Below are positions 1-4,667 of a DNA stretch of 5,675 bases, piece by piece. Origin of the DNA: Planctomycetaceae bacterium (GTDB taxonomy: Bacteria > Planctomycetota > Planctomycetia > Pirellulales > Pirellulaceae); NCBI GenBank assembly GCA_003455945.1, contig DMPQ01000393.1, positions 2,441-8,115 on the forward strand, in the 5' to 3' direction. Position numbers and translations under genes: made by a program. The stretch's first letter is position 1. Each line of letters begins with the position of its first letter. The notes under the pieces are model-generated. The model made no database searches, was not told where the DNA came from, and was given only the letters and a program-made list of their open reading frames with translations.

Positions 1-1
1 A

Positions 2-511
2 TCGGAGGATGCCGCGCACCGGATCCGGCTGCATGGTCCGTGGTGGTGGATCGGGGGCGAGGTCCCGTCGCTCGACGCTTTCGATCCGGACCAGGCCGCC
101 GCGCTCAGGTTCTCTCTCCCCGTAATCGGCGACTCGCTTTCGCTCAAGCTCAGGAACCGAATCGGCTCGGCGAGCGACGTCGCGACCGCGATACGGCCCT
201 ATCGCGTGCCGAGCGGCCTCGGCGACGGTCAGCGTGTCGCGTTCCGGCTCGTACGCCCTTGCGGCGTGATGGCGATTCTGACCGCCGGATGCCGCACGCC
301 GCTCGACCGGTCGGCGCTCGAGGCCGAAGTCGATCTGACGTCGTCGCTGGTCCGAACCTCGGATGCTTCGCCGGAGCCACTTTCGTTCGGCGGTTCGAAT
401 GCCCGGGCGGGTCGGCGGATCGGTCTGTTGATCGATCTGCGTTCGCTCCGCTCGGGGATTTCCGCCGGAGCGAGTTGGCCGTTCGAGTCGGCGATGCTCC
501 GGATCGAGTAG
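2..511 (+). CDS. Hypothetical protein, 5'-truncated by window edge (C-terminal 169 residues)
   Basis: This is an open frame from the first complete codon at base 2 to a TAG at 509-511. No start codon lies near the left edge in this frame, so the N-terminus is outside the window. The visible protein begins SEDAAHRIRLHGPWWW and ends WPFESAMLRIE. It alternates short hydrophobic strands with polar turns (for example RVAFRLVRP, GVMAILTAG, RIGLLIDL), which suggests a beta-rich fold. No membrane segment or catalytic motif is seen. From memory, the opening 'RIRLHGPW', the middle 'RPYRVPSGLGDGQRVAFRL' and the closing strand resemble a small planctomycete protein family with an 'RVRLRGPW' start and a jelly-roll-like, sugar-binding-module-like core. 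This is a resemblance only, and the copy here would be divergent. The function is unknown. It is on the same strand as the next gene but 256 bp away, so probably not tightly co-translated with it. I chose this frame over the longer +1 frame because its composition looks like a folded protein, while the other is Arg-rich. Confidence 0.6.
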   Translation, partial: SEDAAHRIRLHGPWWWIGGEVPSLDAFDPDQAAALRFSLPVIGDSLSLKLRNRIGSASDVATAIRPYRVPSGLGDGQRVAFRLVRPCGVMAILTAGCRTPLDRSALEAEVDLTSSLVRTSDASPEPLSFGGSNARAGRRIGLLIDLRSLRSGISAGASWPFESAMLRIE

Positions 512-589
512 GGCGACTCGAAGCACTTCGGTTGCCGCCAGCGAGCGGCGATCCGGTCACGCGGCCTCGGCGGAACGGCTCGTTTTCGA

Positions 590-618
590 TTGATCGGCGA
601 GCGCGGGGGGAGGATACT
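590..618 (+). promoter_or_regulatory. Candidate sigma70-like promoter for the cyclase-domain gene
   Basis: TTGATC at 590-595 (4 of 6 to TTGACA) is followed after exactly 17 bp by GATACT at 613-618 (4 of 6 to TATAAT). This is the most AT-rich spot in the 512-767 gap. Initiation would fall near 625, giving a leader of roughly 140 bases before the ATG at 768. The match is by eye in a GC-rich genome where promoter consensus is poorly known, so it is only a candidate. Confidence 0.35.
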
Positions 619-620
619 CC

Positions 621-723
621 TTCCCGCCCGACGACCGGGAATCGCACGGCGGGCAAAGTCCCGCTGCAACTCGAAGCGATTCCCGGCGATAACCAGTGTC
701 GCCCGGCTCCGTTCGGGTGACGC
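621..723 (+). other. Cluster of three short hairpins in the 5' leader of the cyclase-domain gene
   Basis: The 512-767 gap shows no convincing coding sequence. It holds three successive inverted repeats. The first is TTCCCG 621-626 with CGGGAA 636-641. The second is GCGGG 649-653 with CCCGC 660-664. The third is a 10-pair stem, 696-705 with 714-723, with two G-T wobbles and an 8-base loop. None is followed by a T-run, so they do not look like intrinsic terminators of the left-hand gene. If transcription starts near 625, they lie in the untranslated leader. They match no riboswitch class I recognise, and short GC stems are common by chance at this base composition. Confidence 0.3.
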
Positions 724-767
724 GGCCGTTGCCGCCACGAATCCGTCGCCGCTCGCGAGTCTCGCCG

Positions 768-2051
768 ATGTCTCAATGCCGCATCCCCGGTTCGACCGGA
801 ATCTTCACTCAGCCGATCGACGACGGGACTCAGGTCATTCGCTGGAGTTTCGCTCCGGGACCGGTCGGCTCGACCGGGAACTCGGTCGGCGCGATGCCGC
901 TCGAAGATCGTTTCACCAACGTCCTGCGTCGCACGCTGCCGAAGCTCCCCGCGGACATCCAGGAGGAGTTCGCGACGATGCTCTCGCCGGCGGCGCTGCT
1001 GACGATCGTCGGCGTGCTCGTCGTCTGGGCCGGTTCGCACTACGTCGGGATCGGCTTCATCGTCGATGCGCTGATGCTGATCGGCGGCGTGCTCTTCCTG
1101 GGCTGGCAGGTCTGGAGTGCCGCTTCGGACTTCTACTCGTTTCTCGAACTGACCTACATCGCGACGACGGATCAGGATCTCGACCGCGCCGCGACGCATC
1201 TGTCGAACTTCATCGCGGTGGTCGGAGTCGCGGCGTTCATCGCGATGCTGACCAAGGGGGCGGGGAAGCGGATCAACACGTCGGCGATCCGAGCGAGGAT
1301 CATCGCGAAGATCGCGACGGCCGACGATGCCGGCATGGCGGCGACTCACTTCCAGGCGATCCTGCGCGTCGCGATGAATCCGAAGCAGCCGCGCATCGTC
1401 CTCTTCCGCAAGACGAACCCGCAGTCGGTGAAGTACATCGAGCGAGGCTTTCCGCCGAAGCCGAAGGAGATCAAGACCAAGACGAACGCCGATTCGGGGA
1501 TCGTGACGGCCGACGATCTTGGCGAAGCGACGAAGGTACGGGAGACGGTCGCTGCCGGTACGGGGAAGAAGTACTACACGGTCGATCGCAATCGCCGCAC
1601 CGCGACCAACGGTGACGGCGAGACGATCGATCTGAGCGGAGCGGACTGGCCGGTCGAGACGGGGCAGGTGATCGACCCGATCGCCAAGAAGCCGCTGGTC
1701 GGCGACTATGACCTGTTCGATGTCTTCGACCCGAAGGTGCTCGCCGGTACCAAGCCGCCGAACCAAGGGAACCTGGTGCTGGCGTCGAGTGACGGGAAGT
1801 TCGTCGACGACTTCACCAACCCGTGGGTCAATCGAGCGATCGATGACCTGAACGCGGCGATCGGTTCGCGTCGGGTCATGCACGGGACGCACGGCGCCTT
1901 CGACAGCATCGACAATCTGAAGGCCGACGAGATGGTGACGGCGTTCTTTCCGGACGGTCGCGCCGTGACCATGAACAAGGAAGCGCTCCGCGAGTTCTAC
2001 CAGCGGATCGGTCGCTCGACGTTGGATCTCTCTCAGTTCCTGCCGAAGTAG
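768..2051 (+). CDS. Polymorphic-toxin-like protein with C-terminal edema factor/ExoY-type nucleotidyl cyclase domain
   Basis: The protein has 427 residues. Residues 1-70 are polar. Residues 76-116 form one or two long hydrophobic helices (LLTIVGVLVVW, ALMLIGGVLFLGW), and 148-162 form another (FIAVVGVAAFIAML). Such a hydrophobic stretch is typical of the region before the toxin domain in secreted polymorphic toxins. The C-terminal half (about 205-415) aligns by eye with the catalytic core of anthrax edema factor (EF numbering from memory). IVLFRKTN 210-217 matches ILFRPVN. K231 and K238, seven apart after 'RGFPP', match K346 and K353, which bind the ATP phosphates. GDYDLF 312-317 matches ADYDLF, giving metal ligands D313 and D315 for D491 and D493. 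LNAAIGSRRVMHGT 361-374 matches the helix leading to H577-G-T, giving H372 for the histidine. PDGRAV follows, as PEGEF does in EF. By family, the reaction would be NTP to cyclic NMP and pyrophosphate. Oddities: the core is about 60 residues shorter than EF between the lysines and DYD, and F378 stands where EF has N583. The ATG at 768 is preferred to a GTG at 696 and an ATG at 894, because the translation looks protein-like from 768 on. No clear Shine-Dalgarno is seen. Delivery route, target, activator and immunity partner are unknown. Confidence 0.72.
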   Translation: MSQCRIPGSTGIFTQPIDDGTQVIRWSFAPGPVGSTGNSVGAMPLEDRFTNVLRRTLPKLPADIQEEFATMLSPAALLTIVGVLVVWAGSHYVGIGFIVDALMLIGGVLFLGWQVWSAASDFYSFLELTYIATTDQDLDRAATHLSNFIAVVGVAAFIAMLTKGAGKRINTSAIRARIIAKIATADDAGMAATHFQAILRVAMNPKQPRIVLFRKTNPQSVKYIERGFPPKPKEIKTKTNADSGIVTADDLGEATKVRETVAAGTGKKYYTVDRNRRTATNGDGETIDLSGADWPVETGQVIDPIAKKPLVGDYDLFDVFDPKVLAGTKPPNQGNLVLASSDGKFVDDFTNPWVNRAIDDLNAAIGSRRVMHGTHGAFDSIDNLKADEMVTAFFPDGRAVTMNKEALREFYQRIGRSTLDLSQFLPK

Positions 2052-2079
2052 CCGAGGGCTGTGGTGCGGATCGACGTCG

Positions 2080-2217
2080 CACGGAGGCGCGTTTGGGCGT
2101 AGTGCGACCGACCCCGGTCGCAGCGTTTACGAATCGAGGGCACGGAGGCGCTGAGAGAGACGCCGAGGGAAGTCCGGGGGCACGGTCGGAGTTCGTCTCA
2201 CGGAGGGACTGAGGAGC
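2080..2217. repeat. Three CACGGAGG direct repeats at about 60-bp spacing
   Basis: CACGGAGGCGC occurs at 2080-2090 and again at 2141-2151, and CACGGAGG recurs at 2199-2206. The spacings are 61 and 58 bp. The second and third copies share a longer imperfect match, CACGGAGGCGCTGAGAGAG (2141-2159) against CACGGAGGGACTGAGGAG (2199-2216). The second copy runs on into a related 'GCCGAGGGAAG'. From memory, similar purine-rich 'cacggagg-cactgagag' strings occur as short dispersed intergenic repeats in planctomycetes and some other bacteria. These may be a degenerate example. No open reading frame or mobile-element end is associated with them. Confidence 0.4.
2103..2129 (+). terminator. Terminator-like hairpin downstream of the cyclase-domain gene
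   Basis: A perfect 8-bp stem, TGCGACCG at 2103-2110 with CGGTCGCA at 2115-2122, closes a 4-base ACCC loop. It starts 52 bases after the TAG of the cyclase-domain gene. A short TTT (2126-2128) follows after three bases, rather than a true U-tract. It is well placed to end that transcript and to keep it out of the converging gene. Confidence 0.5.
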
Positions 2218-2343
2218 GCGAAGGCACTGGGGGCGAGATGCGGGAAGACTGCGGACATCGCCCGACCAGCCCGAAGCGAAGCGCCGGGATCAGCCCCGTC
2301 AATGGCGTCGACACCGATCGAACCGAACGACTCGACATCGCAC

Positions 2344-2370
2344 GGCCGCGCGTCGGGGACGACGCGGGCC
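2344..2370 (-). terminator. Terminator-like hairpin downstream of the kinase-like gene
   Basis: GGCC (2344-2347) plus CGCGTC (2349-2354) pairs with GACGCG (2361-2366) plus GGCC (2367-2370). This gives a 10-pair GC-rich stem with one bulged base (2348) and a 6-base loop. In the direction of the minus-strand gene it lies 38-64 bases past the stop codon. No U-tract follows on that strand, so it would be a non-canonical, GC-only terminator or an RNA 3' end stabiliser. Confidence 0.4.
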
Positions 2371-2407
2371 CACGGCAAGGCGGCAGGGAGTCCCCCGGCG
2401 CTGGGCG

Positions 2408-4159
2408 CTACGGACTGGGAAGACCTCCGTCGGTCGTTTCCGCCGCTTCGCTGTTCTCTTCGGTCGGAGCTTCCGGCGTTTCGTTCTCGGTCGACGTCGC
2501 GTTTTCGGTCGACTCCGTGCTTTCGGTCGTCTCGTCGGCTGCCGTTTCGACCGGCAGCGCCTCCAAGCCGGCTCGGACCGTCTCCATCAGTTCGTCCAGC
2601 GGCGCGTGGGCTCCGTAGAGCGCGACGAGATCTTCGAGACGCCGTCGCGCCTCGTCCGTCTCGCCTTGCTCGACCAACGCGACCGCCGCGGCGTACTCGC
2701 TGCGAATCGTCTCGGCCGATTCCGGGCGCGACGCGATCTTTTCGGCGGCGATCGCCGACTGTTCCTTGGCATACAGCCAGAAGCCGCGATCGGGGCCGTC
2801 GGGATCGATCGTCCGGATCGCTTCCCGATACCGCTCCCACGCGGCGGGCCAGTCGTCATCTTCTTCGCGCAGCCACGCGTTCAGGCAGAGCTGCTGCGCT
2901 TCGGAGCGAGGGGTGCGATCGAGCTTGTAGTCCAGTCGCATGCGGCGCCCGGCGAGCTTCGTCTCGGCCTGATCCAGCAGCTCTCTCGCTTCGGCGGCAT
3001 GCGGCCCGTCGGGATAGCGTTCGAGCAGCGGGACCAGGCAGTCGGTCTTGGCGACCGCCAGCGTCACCGCATCGTCCGCCTCGACCAGCTCTCGGGCTCG
3101 CGCGATCAGCGTGTCGGGGTTCGGCGGGAGCATCGACCAGACGACGCCGCCGATGATCAGCGCGACGACCAGCAGCAAGCCGCCGATCAGGAGCGGGATC
3201 TGCGGATCGACCGACTTGCGTTTCGGCTTCTCGGCGATGCCGAGCGCCCGTCGCGCTTCCTCGGGGTCGCGGCCGACCGACAACGGACTGAAGCCCTTGG
3301 TCAGTCGCTGGGCGACGGTCATCTTCGAGGCGTCCATCTTCTGCGCCTCGACCAGACTCAGGACCGCCGCGTGCATCGTCGGCAGTCGGCGTCCCGGCTG
3401 TCCGGCGATCAGCTGAGCGACGAGCGCGTCGACCCAGACCGGCGTCTCGGCGATCAGCGACGAGACGGCGGGAGGATTCAGGTGCTTCTTGCGCTGGATC
3501 AGTCGCCCCATCGTGTCCGGTTCGAACGGCAGCTTGCCGGTGATCATCTCGAACAGGATGACTCCCAGGCTGTACAGATCGCACTTCTCGGTGACGTCTT
3601 CGCCGGCCAGGAACTCGGGAGCCAGATAGGCGGCGGTGTCGAGCACGCGACTGCGAGCATCATCCCAGCGCCGTTTGCGCGCCCGATTGACTCGCATGTC
3701 GGTCAGTCGGATCCGGCCGTCGGGAGTGACCAGGATCTTGTCGGGAGTCACCTTCAGATGGAGCAGGTCCTCCTGATGCAGATAGTCGAGCGCCTCGGCG
3801 ATCTGTCTCGCGTAATCGATGGCCAGATCCCACGCGAGCTTCCCTCGTCGCGAGAGGATCGCCGACAACGGTTCGGCGTCGATCTTCTCCATGACGAAGT
3901 AGAGCGAGTCGTCGACGATGTCGGCATCGAGCACGCGGACCAGGTGCGGGTGGTTCAGCCGGACGAGCATTCGCGCTTCGAGCTGCAGTCGCTTGACCGC
4001 AAAGTCGCGATCGACCTTGCTCGTGATCCGGACCAGCTTGATCGCGACCGTCGCGCCCGACCGCGTGTCGATCGCCTCGAAGACCTGATGGCGCGAATGT
4101 CGTCCCAGACGGCGGCCGAGACGATAGGGGCCGAGCTGCTGCGGAGTGGACGAGGACAT
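2408..4159 (-). CDS. Membrane-anchored Ser/Thr protein kinase-like receptor, probable pseudokinase
   Basis: The protein has 583 residues. Residues 11-275 show a Hanks-type kinase fold. They include a glycine-loop region (LGRRLGRHSRHQVFEA), VAIK with the beta-3 lysine K41, a likely helix-C glutamate E61, APE at 180-182, and DLYSLGVILFEMITGKLPF at 194-212. Catalytic motifs are broken. HRD is H134-L-K136, so the proton-accepting Asp is Lys. The Lys and Asn that normally follow are T138 and K141. DFG is D154-M-R156. Only one glycine of GxGxxG remains. This points to a pseudokinase that may bind nucleotide weakly or act as a scaffold. A basic stretch (KPKRK, 311-315) precedes one membrane helix at about 322-343. 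This puts the kinase-like domain in the cytoplasm and residues 344-583 outside. The outer part is helical and TPR-like to about 533, with repeats of ALVEQGETDEARRRLEDL type, then a Thr/Glu-rich tail (538-583). The ATG at 4159 has a fitting ribosome-binding site and puts the kinase domain at the usual distance from the N-terminus. Ligand and partners are unknown. It converges on the cyclase-domain gene and diverges from the cytochrome gene. Confidence 0.9.
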   Translation of the reverse strand: MSSSTPQQLGPYRLGRRLGRHSRHQVFEAIDTRSGATVAIKLVRITSKVDRDFAVKRLQLEARMLVRLNHPHLVRVLDADIVDDSLYFVMEKIDAEPLSAILSRRGKLAWDLAIDYARQIAEALDYLHQEDLLHLKVTPDKILVTPDGRIRLTDMRVNRARKRRWDDARSRVLDTAAYLAPEFLAGEDVTEKCDLYSLGVILFEMITGKLPFEPDTMGRLIQRKKHLNPPAVSSLIAETPVWVDALVAQLIAGQPGRRLPTMHAAVLSLVEAQKMDASKMTVAQRLTKGFSPLSVGRDPEEARRALGIAEKPKRKSVDPQIPLLIGGLLLVVALIIGGVVWSMLPPNPDTLIARARELVEADDAVTLAVAKTDCLVPLLERYPDGPHAAEARELLDQAETKLAGRRMRLDYKLDRTPRSEAQQLCLNAWLREEDDDWPAAWERYREAIRTIDPDGPDRGFWLYAKEQSAIAAEKIASRPESAETIRSEYAAAVALVEQGETDEARRRLEDLVALYGAHAPLDELMETVRAGLEALPVETAADETTESTESTENATSTENETPEAPTEENSEAAETTDGGLPSP

Positions 4160-4162
4160 GGC

Positions 4163-4168
4163 ATCACC
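4163..4168 (-). promoter_or_regulatory. Ribosome binding site of the kinase-like gene
   Basis: On the minus strand the sequence before the start reads GGTGATgccATG. GGTGAT matches the 3' part of the full anti-SD complement (AAGGAGGTGAT), and its position in that register fits an initiator ATG at 4159. It supports this start over internal ones. Confidence 0.5.
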
Positions 4169-4287
4169 GTCGAGTCGCTCGGCCGATCGGTTGCGGGCGC
4201 GGACCGACCCGTTTCGGAGCGACCTGCGCTTCGCTGGACGAGGTGGCGGAGCGAAGGAGGATCCGGAGCGGAAGCGGAGGCGTCGGC

Positions 4288-4314
4288 GATCCGACTCGGC
4301 GGCGAGTCGTGATC
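4288..4314. repeat. Inverted repeat in the divergent promoter region
   Basis: CGACTCG (4292-4298) and CGAGTCG (4303-4309) are perfect inverted arms around GCGG. They are flanked by GATC (4288-4291) and GATC (4311-4314), which also pair, with one unpaired T at 4310. The total is 11 pairs. It could be a dyad operator site or, in RNA, a hairpin within the leader of the kinase-like gene, about 130-155 bases before its start. No matching regulator is encoded in the window. Confidence 0.4.
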
Positions 4315-4417
4315 CGATCGGTTGAGGACTCGGGATCGAGAAGAGGTCGAGGGAGGAGCGGAGCGGAGAGCCGAGGCGCTCGGGGGAAGACGCAGCGTTC
4401 GGCTCGCCCGGGCCTCC

Positions 4418-4446
4418 ATTCTACGCAGAGCGGTCGCCGGAGTCGT
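4418..4446 (-). promoter_or_regulatory. Candidate promoter for the kinase-like gene
   Basis: Read on the minus strand, TAGAAT (4423 down to 4418) matches TATAAT at 5 of 6 positions. It is preceded, after 17 bp, by ACGACT (4446 down to 4441), only 3 of 6 to TTGACA. The resulting leader would be about 250 bases and would contain the 4288-4314 inverted repeat. The -10 box is good and the -35 weak, so this is tentative. Confidence 0.3.
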
Positions 4447-4541
4447 GTCGCGGAACGTCGATGGTCGGCGACGCGACTCGCGAACCGGCCCGATCGAGGT
4501 CGCTCCCCCCCGGCTCTCGGCCTCCCCTGCCCCACCCTCTC

Positions 4542-4570
4542 TTGAACGAGTCTCGGCCGCCGAGCATCCT
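4542..4570 (+). promoter_or_regulatory. Weak candidate promoter for the cytochrome gene
   Basis: TTGAAC (4542-4547, 4 of 6) is followed after 17 bp by CATCCT (4565-4570, 3 of 6). It lies about 100 bases upstream of the ATG at 4668, just after the pyrimidine-rich tract. The -10 match is poor and I list it only as the best spacing I found on this side. Confidence 0.18.
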
Positions 4571-4653
4571 GAAGGCGCGGCGGCGTAAGCGAATCGATGC
4601 CTATCGCCCCTGTCGCCGTTCCCGCCTCGCACCGAGCTCTCTCCCACCTGCAC

Positions 4654-4659
4654 GAAAGG
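4654..4659 (+). promoter_or_regulatory. Ribosome binding site of the cytochrome c/DUF2231 gene
   Basis: GAAAGG lies eight bases before the ATG at 4668, a partial Shine-Dalgarno match at normal spacing. Together with the signal peptide that begins right after the ATG, it fixes this start. Confidence 0.45.
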
Positions 4660-4667
4660 CGTCCACG

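Larger units (their letters stand above)
4160..4667. other. Divergent intergenic region, non-coding, with strand asymmetry
   Basis: About 508 bp separate the divergent starts of the kinase-like and cytochrome genes. I see no convincing gene here; the open frames are Arg/Ser-rich and look like composition artefacts. The + strand is strongly purine-rich at about 4235-4281 and 4324-4391 (runs such as GAAGAGG, GGGAGGAGCGGAGCGG). It then turns pyrimidine-rich at about 4501-4542 (CTCCCCCC, CCTCCCCTGCCCCACCCTCTC). The leader of the minus-strand gene would therefore be pyrimidine-rich. Candidate promoters and an inverted repeat inside the region are listed separately. Confidence 0.6.

Noticed and set aside
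40..720. Plus-strand open frame covering the left-edge gene and the gap after it
   Set aside because: Its product is Arg/Pro-rich with no secondary-structure pattern. The overlapping frame ending at 511 reads as a normal protein.
696..767. Upstream GTG start for the cyclase-domain protein
   Set aside because: The extra 24 residues are Arg/Pro-rich, the GTG sits inside a hairpin stem, and no Shine-Dalgarno precedes it. The ATG at 768 is preferred, though this cannot be settled by eye.
150..1892. Very long open frame on the minus strand across the first two genes
   Set aside because: The translation is dominated by Arg, Asp and Ser with no domain pattern (strings such as RRREHRRELL). It mirrors the codon bias of the plus-strand cyclase-domain gene, whose own translation shows recognisable motifs.
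2080..2217. The ~60-bp spaced repeats as a CRISPR array
   Set aside because: Only 8-11 bases are identical in all or two copies, far shorter than CRISPR repeats. There are just three units and no cas gene nearby.
2606..4312. Long plus-strand open frame opposite the kinase-like gene
   Set aside because: It lies antisense to a gene with a clear kinase fold, is rich in Arg, Gln and Asp, and has no fold signature. It is a composition artefact of GC-rich codons.
4243..4588. Small plus-strand open frames in the divergent intergenic region as possible small proteins
   Set aside because: They are Arg/Ser/Gly-rich, have no ribosome-binding sites of note, and overlap each other in different frames, as expected from purine-rich GC DNA.
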